From Myxococcales bacterium (GTDB taxonomy: Bacteria > Myxococcota_A > Polyangia > Haliangiales > Haliangiaceae), in assembly GCA_028287115.1 (NCBI GenBank), contig JAQBQF010000132.1, forward strand, positions 1-40,938: a DNA stretch of 40,938 nucleotides, in the 5' to 3' direction. Position 1 is the first letter of the stretch. Each line of letters begins with the position of its first letter. Below are positions 17,931 through 26,130 of this stretch, piece after piece. Under the pieces are notes generated by a model. The model ran no database searches. It was not told the origin of the DNA and saw only the letters and a program-made list of their open reading frames with translations. The position numbers were made by a program, and so were the translations under genes.

Positions 17931-19592
17931 ATGCGAGGGTTGATCGCGGTTGTGTTGATCGCCGCGTGTTCGAGCGGGGCGCCACAGCGAGTCGGGGTGC
18001 AGCCGAGCTGGCGACACGGCGAGACCACCGGCAGCGGCGGAGCGGCGACTGGGATCTCGGTCGGCCCGGTGACGTTCGCTCCGGCAAGCGAGCCTGCGAC
18101 GCGGTACAACGAGCCGGCGCAATTGCCGCCGCACAGCGTGCTCGGCGATGCCGTGCTGCGAGCCGTCGGGGATGCGGCCGTGCACGCGAACCTGGCCGTG
18201 CCGATCGCCGATGCGCGACTGTTCCGGGCGTGCGCCGAGCTCGCGGCGGTCGTGCCCGAAGAAGGCATCGTCAGCTACGGGCTCGTCGAGTTCGCGCTCC
18301 AGCGAAACGGGATCGTCGAGCCGTCGCCGCACCTGCTCGTCGTGTGGGGAGACGTCGATGCGCCCGATCAGATCGTCGAGCAGTTGAAGCCACGGATCGG
18401 CGAGATCCTCGCGGACGGCACGTCGACACGCGTGGGAGTCGGCGCCGTCAAGCGGATGCCCGATGGCTCGGGCGCGGTCGTGTTCGCGCTGCAAGCGTCG
18501 GGTGTCTTGACCTCGCCGATTCCGCGCTCGGTCGCCGCCGGCGGCAGCTTCGATGTCGAGGCGGTCGTCGATGCGCGGTATCACGAGCCCGAGCTGTTCG
18601 TGACGTACGACGATGGCGCGACCGAAAGGCTCGCGATCGATACCGGTCACGGTGGCGCGTTCAAGGCCAAGGTCGGCTGTGGCAAACATCGCGGCCGCCA
18701 GCAGCTCGAGATCACGGCGAGCGATACCGCCGGATCGACCGTGCTCGCGAACTTTCCGGTGTGGTGCGGCGAGGAGCCGCCCGTGACGCTGACAGTCGAA
18801 CCCACGCGCGACGATCTCGTGACCGCAACACCCGCGGAAGCCGAGCACCGGCTGCTCGCGCTGATCAATCGCGATCGCCAGGCGGCGGGCCTCTACGCGC
18901 TCGTGTGGGACGAGCGGGTCGCCGAGGTCTCGCGCAAGCACGCCGAGGAGATGCGGCGTACGAAGATCGTCGCGCACATCTCGCCGACTACGGGCTCGGC
19001 CGCGGATCGCGTCCGTGTGGCTTCGGTCAAGACGGCCGTCGTGCTCGAGAATGTCGCGCGCGCCTACGGCGTCGGCGAAGCGCACGATGGGCTGATGAAC
19101 AGCCCGGGCCACCGCGCGAACCTCATGACGCAATCGGCGACGCATGTCGGGATCGGTGTCGTGCTCGGCGAGGAAGTCTCCGGCCGCCGCGAAATGTTTG
19201 TGGCGCAGGTGTTCATCCGGATCCCTCCGAAGATCGATCCGGGATCGGCGAGCGAGCTCGTGCGTACTCGGATCGACAGCGTCCGCCACGTCGCCGTCAA
19301 CGCGAAGCTCGCGTCGGTCGCCCAGGAGCTCGCGGATGGGCTCGCGTCTGGCCAGGCGCGCGACGCGCTGTGGCCCTCCGCACGAGCCAAGCTCGACAAG
19401 ATGGGCCAGAGCTACGGACGTGTTGGCAGCGTCATCACCGCGGTGGCCGATCTCGAGACCGTCGAAGGCAAGCAGATCCTCGGGGACTACAAGCCCGACG
19501 ACATCGGCATCGGCCTCGCGCAGGGCAATCATCCCGAGATCGGCGACGGCGCGATCTGGATCGTCGTCCTCATGGGCGAGACGCGGCACTAG
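17931..19592 (+). CDS. CAP/SCP-domain lipoprotein, 553 aa
   Basis: The ATG at 17931 gives a very short lipoprotein signal ending I-A-A-C (Cys13). Residues 30-290 form a beta-rich region of unknown type. A CAP (SCP/PR-1) domain follows at about 303-425: L-L-A-L-I-N-R-D-R, then H-A-E-E-M, I-V-A-H-I-S-P, E-N-V-A-R-A and S-P-G-H-R-A-N-L-M. The last 125 residues are helical. Bacterial CAP proteins are surface or secreted proteins; some bind lipids or act as proteases, but the activity here is unassigned. The upstream extended -10 confirms the start and rules out the longer frame opening at 17739. Its TAG stop shares the CTAG at 19589-19592 with the convergent kinase gene. Confidence 0.9.
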   Translation: MRGLIAVVLIAACSSGAPQRVGVQPSWRHGETTGSGGAATGISVGPVTFAPASEPATRYNEPAQLPPHSVLGDAVLRAVGDAAVHANLAVPIADARLFRACAELAAVVPEEGIVSYGLVEFALQRNGIVEPSPHLLVVWGDVDAPDQIVEQLKPRIGEILADGTSTRVGVGAVKRMPDGSGAVVFALQASGVLTSPIPRSVAAGGSFDVEAVVDARYHEPELFVTYDDGATERLAIDTGHGGAFKAKVGCGKHRGRQQLEITASDTAGSTVLANFPVWCGEEPPVTLTVEPTRDDLVTATPAEAEHRLLALINRDRQAAGLYALVWDERVAEVSRKHAEEMRRTKIVAHISPTTGSAADRVRVASVKTAVVLENVARAYGVGEAHDGLMNSPGHRANLMTQSATHVGIGVVLGEEVSGRREMFVAQVFIRIPPKIDPGSASELVRTRIDSVRHVAVNAKLASVAQELADGLASGQARDALWPSARAKLDKMGQSYGRVGSVITAVADLETVEGKQILGDYKPDDIGIGLAQGNHPEIGDGAIWIVVLMGETRH

Positions 19593-21790
19593 GGCCGAGC
19601 GCCGAGAGCGCCGAGGACGGCGATGTCGACGGCGTCGGCGGCGACATAGAGCGACTCCCCATCGATCGGAGTCGCGTAGGCGGGAACGGGCGCGCCGACT
19701 TGCTCGCACACCGTCGCCGCGAGGCTCGCGAAGGTCGGTTCGGCGCCGGCGATCGCCGCGACAATCGCGATCACCGCGTTGACGTCGTCGACGGGCCGCG
19801 CATCGACGACGTTGCCGAGGCCGGCGGCGAGCACCGTCGGGACGGCGCCGTCATCGAGCACGACGGTGCGCGGGCTGATCGCACCGTGGGTTCCGCCGAG
19901 CTCGTGGATCGCGGCCGCCGCACGTGCGAGCCGCTTGAGGAGGCGGATCGCTTCGGCCGGTGGCAGTTGCGGCGTCGCGTCCGCGAGCGAGGCTCCCGAC
20001 GGCGCCTCGAACACGGCTGTCCGCGCCGCGCGATCGAGCCCGAGCGCGCGTTGCACGAACGGACTCTGCGCTCGCCCGAGCAGGCGCGCTCGCTCGAGGG
20101 CGCGGGTCGCCTCGTCGCTCGCGTCGAACGTTTCGATCACGACGGATCGATCGAGCACCGTATCGACGGCGCGCACGAGCTGCGAGATCGGCGTCATGCC
20201 GAGCGGCGTCTCGAACTGATAGCGCGGGCCGGCTTCGTCCTCGGCCGCGAGTTGCGCGATCGAGTGCGGCGCGCTCGCGCGACGAGGACGGGGCCCGCGG
20301 GGACCGATCAGCGGCCGGCCGCCGAGATCGAGCGCTTCGAGCTCGCGCCGCAGATCCGACATCGTCTGCATTCGCTCGCGTGGATTCTTGACGAGCAGTG
20401 CCGAGAGGATCGCGTCCCAACCCTGCATCACGTTCTCACCGACGGCGCTCGCCGGAGGCGGCGTCTCGCCGAGGTGCTGCGCGACGAAGTCGGGCCCGAG
20501 GAACGGCAACCTGCCGGTGACCGCCTCGAACAGCGTCACGCCGAGCGCGTAGAGATCCGCGCCGATCGAGATCGGTGCGCCGGTGATCTGCTCGGGCGAC
20601 ATGTACGCGAGGGTGCCGATCAGGCCACCGGTCTGCGTCTGGCCGAGATCGACGAGGTGCGCGACGCCGAAATCGCCGATCTTCGCGGTGCCACGCGCAT
20701 CGAAGAAGATGTTCGCCGGCTTGACGTCGCGGTGGACGACGCCTCGGTGATGCGCGGCCTCGAGCCCGCCGATCACATCGAGTGCCATGCGCCGGACCTG
20801 CGTTGCCGCGAGCCGTTCACCGGCCGCGAGCCGCTGCGCGAGCGATCCGCCGGCGAGGTACTCCATGACGAGGAAGCCACGCTCGACCGACACGTCGTAA
20901 ACTTCGACGAGCGACGGATGCCGCAACGTGCTCGCGAGCCGCGCCTCGCGCACGAACCGCTCGTATGCGGCGCCACCGCGCGCGTTCGCCGCGAAGAACA
21001 TCTTGAGAGCGACCGATCGCCCGGCGACCTCGTCGATCGCGAGGAACACGCGGCCCGACGCACCGGCACCGAGCAGCTTCTCGAGCCGATAGCGGCCGGC
21101 GATCAGCTCGCGATCGCGGCTGGTCTTGCGCTCGGCGGTCGCATCGCGCCACGACCGCAGATACGAATCGAGATCGGCCGAGATCTCCGGATCGGTCGCG
21201 CGGAGCTCGAGCAGCGCATCGCGCGCGCCATCGCGGAGCCCCATCGCGGCGAGCGTCGCGATCAGGTGCTTCTGTGCCTCGCTGCGCAACGCCTCGTGCT
21301 TGCGCGCGTCCTGGAGCAGTCGCGTCGCCTCGGGATACGCGCCTCGCCGGGCGAGGATCCGGCCGAGCGCGAGCTGGATCGGGGCCCGCTCGGCCGTGGT
21401 CGCCAGATCGAGCGACCGCTCGAGCAGCCGGCCCGCATCGCGGTCCTGTCCGGTCGCTTCCAGCAGGCGGGCTGCATCGAGGACATTGCGCGCGCGCGTA
21501 TACAGGTCGATCGCCCTCGGCAGATCGCCCAGCCGCTCGGCGATCGGCGCCGCCTCGGCATGCCGGCGGAGCTTGGCGAGCAGATCGAGCGCGATCCGCG
21601 AGCCCTCGTCGGTCGCGGTCAGGTGAGCCAGCGTTTCGCTGACCGCGGCCTCGTCGTGAACCTCGAGCGCGTAGCGCAATGCCCGTGGCTGATCCCCCGC
21701 GGCGCGCGCGGCCTCGAGCGCACCACGAAAGTCCCATCGCTTTTCGTAGTCCGCGATCGCCTTCTCGTACGCGTCTGAATTGCCCGACAC
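19589..21790 (-). CDS. TPR-kinase-pseudokinase fusion protein
   Basis: This 733-aa protein begins with helical TPR-like repeats (about 5-215). A canonical Ser/Thr kinase domain follows (about 234-487) with L-G-A-G-A-S-G-R-V, Lys263, H353-R-D355 with K-P-A-N, D373-F-G375 and S-P-E-Q. A second kinase-like domain (about 524-690) keeps the fold pattern but lacks every catalytic residue: the V-A-I-K Lys is Glu553, the H-R-D is H635-G-A637, and the D-F-G place reads A-G-L-G. I infer an active kinase with an intramolecular pseudokinase, possibly regulatory. No membrane helix is seen. I chose the GTG at 21790 because TGGTACCAT lies 9 bases upstream and because the ATG-like frame opening at 21871 would overlap the divergent PfkB gene. 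Confidence 0.9.
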   Translation of the reverse strand: MSGNSDAYEKAIADYEKRWDFRGALEAARAAGDQPRALRYALEVHDEAAVSETLAHLTATDEGSRIALDLLAKLRRHAEAAPIAERLGDLPRAIDLYTRARNVLDAARLLEATGQDRDAGRLLERSLDLATTAERAPIQLALGRILARRGAYPEATRLLQDARKHEALRSEAQKHLIATLAAMGLRDGARDALLELRATDPEISADLDSYLRSWRDATAERKTSRDRELIAGRYRLEKLLGAGASGRVFLAIDEVAGRSVALKMFFAANARGGAAYERFVREARLASTLRHPSLVEVYDVSVERGFLVMEYLAGGSLAQRLAAGERLAATQVRRMALDVIGGLEAAHHRGVVHRDVKPANIFFDARGTAKIGDFGVAHLVDLGQTQTGGLIGTLAYMSPEQITGAPISIGADLYALGVTLFEAVTGRLPFLGPDFVAQHLGETPPPASAVGENVMQGWDAILSALLVKNPRERMQTMSDLRRELEALDLGGRPLIGPRGPRPRRASAPHSIAQLAAEDEAGPRYQFETPLGMTPISQLVRAVDTVLDRSVVIETFDASDEATRALERARLLGRAQSPFVQRALGLDRAARTAVFEAPSGASLADATPQLPPAEAIRLLKRLARAAAAIHELGGTHGAISPRTVVLDDGAVPTVLAAGLGNVVDARPVDDVNAVIAIVAAIAGAEPTFASLAATVCEQVGAPVPAYATPIDGESLYVAADAVDIAVLGALGARP

Positions 21791-21799
21791 GGCCGACCA

Positions 21800-21808
21800 A
21801 TGGTACCA
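21800..21808 (-). promoter_or_regulatory. Extended -10 (TGGTACCAT) in a 29-bp divergent gap
   Basis: On the minus strand TG-G-TACCAT ends 9 bases before the GTG at 21790. The GGTACC core is palindromic. Read on the plus strand it gives TGGTACCAG ending 10 bases before the PfkB ATG at 21820, so the two divergent promoters may overlap on the same bases. Confidence 0.45.
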
Positions 21809-21819
21809 GCGGAACCTGT

Positions 21820-22758
21820 ATGCACCAGCGTAGTGCTCACCGTTCCCTGCTCGTGATTGGCTCCGTCGCACTCGACGACATCGACGGCCCGTTCGGATTC
21901 CATAAGGATCTGCTCGGTGGCTCGGCCTCGTTCATCGCGCGCGCCGCTTCGTACTTCACGAAGAACGTCTCGATCGTCGCGGTGATCGGCGACGATTTTC
22001 CGCAGAAGCACGTCGACGAGCTCACCGAGCTCGGGGTCGATACCCGCGGCATCGAGCGCCAGAAGGGCGAGACGTTCCACTGGGTCGGTCGCTATGCGCC
22101 CGATCTCGCGACCCGCGAGACGCTCGACACCAAGCTCGGCGTGTTCGGCTCGTTCGCGCCCAAGCTCGGCGCGCACCAAAAAGACGCGCAGCTCGTCCTC
22201 CTCGGCAACATCGACCCGGCGCTCCAGCTCGACGTGCTGCGCCAGGTCCACGCGCCCACACTCGTCGCGGCCGACACGATGAACCTGTGGATCAACATCA
22301 AGCGTGCGGACCTCGAGGCGATGATCGCCAAGATTCACACGATCATGCTGAACGACGAAGAAGCGCGGCTGCTCGCGGAAGAGCACAACCTGCGCCGTGC
22401 CGCCGCGAAGATCCTGAAGATGGGACCGACCTCGGTCATCATCAAGCGCGGCGATGCCGGCGCGCTGTTGTTCCACGGCGGCGGCGTGTTCGCCGCACCG
22501 GCGATGCCGCTGACCGACGTCAAAGATCCGACGGGAGCCGGCGACAGCTTCGCAGGCGGTTTGATGGGCTATCTCGCGTACGCGGGCGACCTGTCGCCGA
22601 AGACGATTCGCACGGCGATGATCATGGGCAGCGTGATGGGGAGCTTTGCCGTCGAGCAGTTCTCGGTCGACGGTCTTCGCAACCTGACCGCTACAAAGAT
22701 CCAGCACCGTTTCGACGAGCTGGTGGAGCTCGTTCAGTTCGACCAGGTCCGGCTATAA
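21820..22758 (+). CDS. PfkB-family sugar (ribokinase-like) kinase
   Basis: This 312-aa protein begins L-L-V-I-G-S-V-A-L-D-D near residue 10, where PfkB kinases form the sugar site. The L-G-G-S-A-S signature is near 36. The ATP/anion-hole signature D-P-T-G-A-G-D-S-F-A-G-G is near 236-247, with the catalytic Asp in G-A-G-D. Family members phosphorylate ribose, fructose, adenosine or other sugars and nucleosides using ATP in the cytoplasm; the substrate cannot be read from the sequence. Length is normal for the family. The start is only 29 bases from the divergent kinase start. A lipoprotein gene follows after 55 bases with its own candidate promoter. Confidence 0.93.
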   Translation: MHQRSAHRSLLVIGSVALDDIDGPFGFHKDLLGGSASFIARAASYFTKNVSIVAVIGDDFPQKHVDELTELGVDTRGIERQKGETFHWVGRYAPDLATRETLDTKLGVFGSFAPKLGAHQKDAQLVLLGNIDPALQLDVLRQVHAPTLVAADTMNLWINIKRADLEAMIAKIHTIMLNDEEARLLAEEHNLRRAAAKILKMGPTSVIIKRGDAGALLFHGGGVFAAPAMPLTDVKDPTGAGDSFAGGLMGYLAYAGDLSPKTIRTAMIMGSVMGSFAVEQFSVDGLRNLTATKIQHRFDELVELVQFDQVRL

Positions 22759-22801
22759 CGAAACTTCATCCGATCGAAACAATCGGTTCACATCTCGAGC
22801 G

Positions 22802-22807
22802 GACACT
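22802..22807 (+). promoter_or_regulatory. Candidate -10 (GACACT), leaderless
   Basis: GACACT ends 6 bases before the ATG at 22814. Only the second A and last T match strongly, but the spacing equals that of the other leaderless genes in the window. Confidence 0.3.
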
Positions 22808-22813
22808 CGGGTC

Positions 22814-23404
22814 ATGCCCGTTCGCCTGCTCGTGATCGCGTTTCTCCTCGGCGCCTGCCACCACGACACGCCACCGGTCACACCGGGCGGGAGCGAGCGG
22901 CCACCGCTGCCTCCGTCCTCCGGAACCCCGATCGGCTATCTACTCGACGATACCGACCTGCACTTGCGCGACGACCAGCGCACGCGGCTGCACGAGATCG
23001 ACGCGACCCTCGCCGCCGAGCTCGAAGTTCTCGAAGCGCGTGAACGCTCGGCGCGACCCGCTAGCACGACTGGATCGCAAGACGATCCACCCCCGAGCGG
23101 GATGGGCCACGGCCGGCGCGGTGGCGGCGGTCGGCGTGGTGGCCGCGGCGGCGGCGGGTCGCGTCCGCCGAGTGGCCCGACTCCGAATGGCGCACCCAAG
23201 CCCGATGCCGGCGCGGTCGCGCAGGAACGGGCCGGCGACGTTCGCGAAGCCGTTCATCGCGCGCTCGCGATCCTCGATGCGGATCAGCTGAAGCTCGCGC
23301 AGAAGCTGCTCGTCGATCACGACATCGACGCCGACACCGGCGGCGGTCCTGCGAAACCGCGAACCACCGAGCCCGCCGAGCCCGCCGAAGCCGGCGAGCC
23401 GTAG
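22814..23404 (+). CDS. Spy/CpxP-like small lipoprotein
   Basis: This 196-aa protein has a lipoprotein signal ending L-L-G-A-C (Cys15). Two helical stretches flank a Gly/Arg-rich spacer (about 97-125): one near residues 50-77 (L-H-L-R-D-D-Q-R-T-R-L-H-E-I-D) and one near 138-172 (V-R-E-A-V-H-R-A-L-A-I-L-D-A-D-Q-L-K-L-A-Q). The L-x-x-x-Q pattern and spacing recall periplasmic Spy/CpxP/ZraP chaperone or metal-sensor proteins, although those are usually not lipidated. The C-terminus is Glu/Pro/Ala-rich. The gene ends one base before the convergent CesT/YbjN-like gene. The family call is tentative. Confidence 0.75.
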   Translation: MPVRLLVIAFLLGACHHDTPPVTPGGSERPPLPPSSGTPIGYLLDDTDLHLRDDQRTRLHEIDATLAAELEVLEARERSARPASTTGSQDDPPPSGMGHGRRGGGGRRGGRGGGGSRPPSGPTPNGAPKPDAGAVAQERAGDVREAVHRALAILDADQLKLAQKLLVDHDIDADTGGGPAKPRTTEPAEPAEAGEP

Positions 23405-23405
23405 C

Positions 23406-23855
23406 TCAGTCCGTCGCCGGATAGTTTCCGGAATTCATCGTGACCTGATTCGTCGCTTCAGGTTGGTTCGCGTAGAACTCGGCGATCAGCTGGTCGTCGA
23501 ACTGGTCGGCGAAGCGTCCGACGCCGGCGACCATCGTCGCGAACTCGTTTGCGTCCATCCCTTTGACCGCGCGCCCGGCGTGCAGGATGACCCAACCATC
23601 CGGTTGAATCGCGAACGACGCCATCCCGCCCATGTACGCGTTGTGCTCGAGGAGCTTGCGGTAGAATTGCGACTCTCTACCGCGCGGCACGGCGCGAAAC
23701 AGCGGCGCGATCGCGACGATGGCGCTGCCGGAGATGCCGACGAGCACGAATGCCGAGCCCCACTGAAGGCGCACGAGATTCGTGTCGACGTTCGCGGCCT
23801 TGTCTGCGAGGCCACTATCCTTGAGTAGCTTCTCGAGTGTGGGCGTAGTCGACAT
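23406..23855 (-). CDS. CesT/YbjN-like chaperone-fold protein, 149 aa
   Basis: This small cytoplasmic alpha/beta protein has no signal peptide. The pattern of an N-terminal helix, hydrophobic strands (F-V-L-V-G-I, A-I-V-A-I-A), a central L-L-E-H-N-A-Y-M-G-G-M-A-S-F-A-I stretch, a strand V-I-L-H-A-G-R and a C-terminal helix F-A-D-Q-F-D-D-Q-L-I matches the fold of YbjN and type III secretion chaperones (CesT). The ATG at 23855 is preferred to the in-frame start at 23867 because TATGGT lies 7 bases upstream of it. It is divergent from the alkylglycerone-phosphate synthase with 32 bases between the starts. A second CesT-like gene lies at 29100. No secretion genes are in the window, so a general protein-binding role is likely. 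Confidence 0.82.
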   Translation of the reverse strand: MSTTPTLEKLLKDSGLADKAANVDTNLVRLQWGSAFVLVGISGSAIVAIAPLFRAVPRGRESQFYRKLLEHNAYMGGMASFAIQPDGWVILHAGRAVKGMDANEFATMVAGVGRFADQFDDQLIAEFYANQPEATNQVTMNSGNYPATD

Positions 23856-23862
23856 GCGCGCG

Positions 23863-23868
23863 ACCATA
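23863..23868 (-). promoter_or_regulatory. Candidate -10 (TATGGT), leaderless
   Basis: On the minus strand TATGGT ends 7 bases before the ATG at 23855. It sits six bases from the oppositely facing TATGCT for the gene at 23888. Confidence 0.5.
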
Positions 23869-23874
23869 CACCAC

Positions 23875-23880
23875 TATGCT
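23875..23880 (+). promoter_or_regulatory. Candidate -10 (TATGCT), leaderless
   Basis: TATGCT ends 7 bases before the ATG at 23888. This fixes the start four codons inside the longest frame, whose own ATG (23876) overlaps the box. Confidence 0.55.
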
Positions 23881-23887
23881 GGGCACG

Positions 23888-25510
23888 ATGGATCGGCAGC
23901 GCAGCTTGTGGGCTTGGGGATGGCGCGACAAATTTCCGGACGACGCCGCGCGTGCCGGACTCGTCCAGCTCGCGCGCGCTCTCGTGCCGACCGCGCAGCC
24001 GGCATCGCGATCGCTACCGCCCGACGAGCCTGAAGTCGCGCCTGCACGCGTGTCGGTTCCGGATCCGCTCGTCACGATGTCATCGCAAACATCTCGCGAC
24101 CGTGCGGCACACTCGCGCGGCCGCGCGTTCGTCGATCTCGTCGCCGGGTTCGCGGGCGATTATGGCGCACCGCCCGATCTGATCGTGCGCCCTCGCGATC
24201 CGATCGGCGTCGCGCGCGTGCTCGAAGTTTGCGACGAGCGCGGCTTTGCCGTCGTGCCGTTCGGCGGCGGGACCTCGGTCGTCGGCGGCGTCGATGCGGC
24301 AGCGGCTCGCGGTGATCACCCCGCCGTGGTCTGCCTCGATCTGAGCGCGCTCGCCGGCGTGCTCGAGGTCGACACCGCGAGCCGCCTCGCACGAATCGGC
24401 GCGGGCACGTTCGGGCCGCGCATCGAAGACGAGCTCGCGACGCACGGTCTGACGCTGAGGCACTTTCCGCAGTCGTTCGAGTTCTCGACGCTCGGCGGCT
24501 GGCTCGCGACCCGCGCGGGCGGACACTTCGCGACCGGCGCCACACACATCGACGATCTCTGTCACTCGCTGACGATGGTCGCTCCGAGCGGAACATTGGC
24601 GACGCATCGGCATCCCGCCTCGGGAGCCGGTCCCGAAGCGGCGCGATTGCTCCTCGGCTCGGAAGGTGCTTTCGGCGTGATTACCGAGGCGTGGATGCGC
24701 GTCGTTCCGCGGCCGCGCTGGCGTGCGTCGGCGAGTGTCGCATTTCGTCAGTTCGAGCATGGCGTCGCCGCGGCGCGCGCGCTCGTGCAATCGGGGCTGC
24801 AGCCCGCGAACGCGCGGCTCCTCGATCCGAACGAAGCGCGCCTCCATCGCGTGCGGTTCGACGGCAGCGCGGTGCTGCTGATCGGCTTCGAGTCCTCGGA
24901 TCATCCGATGACCGCGTGGCTGACGCGAGCCCTCGAGCTCGCGCGCGATCACGGCGGTGAGGTCGTCGCCGGCCCGACGGAAAAAACCGACGCTCCAGAG
25001 CCCGCGGTGCCCGCCGGCGGTCACGACGAAGCGCCGACCGAAGCCGCGACCTGGCGCCAGGCGTTCTTCGATGCGCCATATCTCCAGTCGGCGCTGCTCT
25101 CGATCGGGATCCTCAGTGACACGTTCGAGACCGCGTGCACGTGGGCGCAGTATCCCGAGCTCCACGCGAAGGTGACAGCCGCGATGCAGCGCGCGCTCGA
25201 CGAAGAATGCGGCGGCGGCATCGTCTCGTGCCGGTTCACGCACCTGTATCCGGACGGACCGGCGCCGTATTACACGTTCGTCGGTGCGTTGCGAATCGGC
25301 GGCGAGGTCGCGCAGTGGCGTGCGCTCAAGGCCGCGGCGAGCGAGGCGCTCGTGCAGGCCGGCGGTACGATCACGCATCACCACGCGGTCGGTCGCACGC
25401 ACAAGCCGTGGTACGAGCGCGAGCGACCGCCGCTGTTCGGTGATGCGCTCACCGCGATCAAGCGCACGTTCGATCCCCGCGGGATCATGAATCCCGGCGC
25501 GTTGATCTAG
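23888..25510 (+). CDS. agpS: Alkylglycerone-phosphate synthase (FAD-dependent, ether-lipid synthesis)
   Basis: This 540-aa enzyme belongs to the VAO-type FAD family. Near the N-terminus L-W-A-W-G-W-R-D-K-F matches the K-W-x-G-W-G-x-x-D block of animal AGPS. The FAD loop P124-F-G-G-G-T-S-V is followed by S-T-L-G-G-W-L-A-T-R-A-G-G and the A-R-L-L-L-G-S-E-G-A-F-G-V-I-T-E motif. The H497-H-H499 triplet, followed by A-V-G-R, matches the catalytic histidine loop of AGPS, as does Y-Y-T-F-V-G near 460. The family replaces the acyl chain of acyl-DHAP by a fatty alcohol, making the first ether bond. Ether lipids are known in myxobacteria. It has no peroxisomal-type extension, as expected. It ends in a CTAG shared with the convergent lipoprotein gene. 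Confidence 0.9.
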   Translation: MDRQRSLWAWGWRDKFPDDAARAGLVQLARALVPTAQPASRSLPPDEPEVAPARVSVPDPLVTMSSQTSRDRAAHSRGRAFVDLVAGFAGDYGAPPDLIVRPRDPIGVARVLEVCDERGFAVVPFGGGTSVVGGVDAAAARGDHPAVVCLDLSALAGVLEVDTASRLARIGAGTFGPRIEDELATHGLTLRHFPQSFEFSTLGGWLATRAGGHFATGATHIDDLCHSLTMVAPSGTLATHRHPASGAGPEAARLLLGSEGAFGVITEAWMRVVPRPRWRASASVAFRQFEHGVAAARALVQSGLQPANARLLDPNEARLHRVRFDGSAVLLIGFESSDHPMTAWLTRALELARDHGGEVVAGPTEKTDAPEPAVPAGGHDEAPTEAATWRQAFFDAPYLQSALLSIGILSDTFETACTWAQYPELHAKVTAAMQRALDEECGGGIVSCRFTHLYPDGPAPYYTFVGALRIGGEVAQWRALKAAASEALVQAGGTITHHHAVGRTHKPWYERERPPLFGDALTAIKRTFDPRGIMNPGALI

Positions 25511-26112
25511 ATCGTCGCCATCACATTGTACGTGCCGCCACCGGAGACGGCCGTTCCCGTGACCGTCGTCGTGCCAGGAGCCCTCACGACCTTGCCTCCA
25601 CCGCCGTCTTGCAGCGTTCCGGTGATCGTCAGGTTCAGCGTGACATCACCGGCGATGTCCCCGGTCAAGTGATAGAGCCCCATCAGGGTCCCCGTGAGCG
25701 TCCCCGTCGGGATGCCCTTCAGGGACAGCGTCAGGGCTGGCTGCATCGTGGTGTCGGTGCTCGTGTCGTAGGTGATGCTGACCGTGTCACCGGCATCGTT
25801 CACCTTGATCTTGCCGTCGCTGTAACCAACCATCCCGACGTGGAGCCGCATGCCTTTGTTGGCGGAGGATCCCTGATCGACCTGACCCGTCACGGTGATG
25901 GTCCCGGCCGCATCGCCGGCGGTCATCTGCGGAGCGATGTTCGCGCTCGTCGCGGCGTTAAAGCCATCGAAGCCGAGCTGCAGTGACTTCGAGATCGATT
26001 TATCGAGTCCCAGGTAAGCGCGACGAGCGGTTTCGTCCGAGCTCAACGAATTGTCGGTGCAGGCAGCGAACACGAGACATGCGAGACCGAAGGCAGTGGT
26101 TCTAACAAGCAT
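25507..26112 (-). CDS. Beta-rich lipoprotein of unknown function, 201 aa
   Basis: The ATG at 26112 begins a lipoprotein signal ending F-A-A-C (Cys18). A helical stretch (about 28-60) is followed by Gly/Thr/Val-rich strands of repeated type (T-I-T-V-T-G-Q-V-D, V-T-L-N-L-T-I-T-G, T-T-V-T-G-T-A-V-S-G-G-G-T-Y), suggesting a beta-sheet or beta-barrel-like mature domain. I recognise no family. A -10-like TATGCT lies in the 18 bases between this gene and the upstream membrane-protein gene, so it can be transcribed separately from the M1 peptidase operon. Confidence 0.85.
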   Translation of the reverse strand: MLVRTTAFGLACLVFAACTDNSLSSDETARRAYLGLDKSISKSLQLGFDGFNAATSANIAPQMTAGDAAGTITVTGQVDQGSSANKGMRLHVGMVGYSDGKIKVNDAGDTVSITYDTSTDTTMQPALTLSLKGIPTGTLTGTLMGLYHLTGDIAGDVTLNLTITGTLQDGGGGKVVRAPGTTTVTGTAVSGGGTYNVMATI

Positions 26113-26118
26113 GCCCGC

Positions 26119-26124
26119 AGCATA
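26119..26124 (-). promoter_or_regulatory. Candidate -10 (TATGCT), leaderless
   Basis: On the minus strand TATGCT ends 6 bases before the ATG at 26112, inside an 18-base intergenic gap. Confidence 0.5.
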
Positions 26125-26130
26125 CCGCGC

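Noticed and set aside
17826..19709. A 627-codon minus-strand frame opposite the CAP/SCP gene
   Set aside because: It is an Arg/His/Asp-rich antisense shadow; the plus-strand gene has signal, domain motifs and promoter.
17966..21778. A 1,270-codon plus-strand open frame across the CAP lipoprotein and kinase genes
   Set aside because: It overlaps two well-supported genes in other frames, is dominated by Arg/Ala/Asp, and shows no domain; long shadow frames are expected in such GC-rich DNA.
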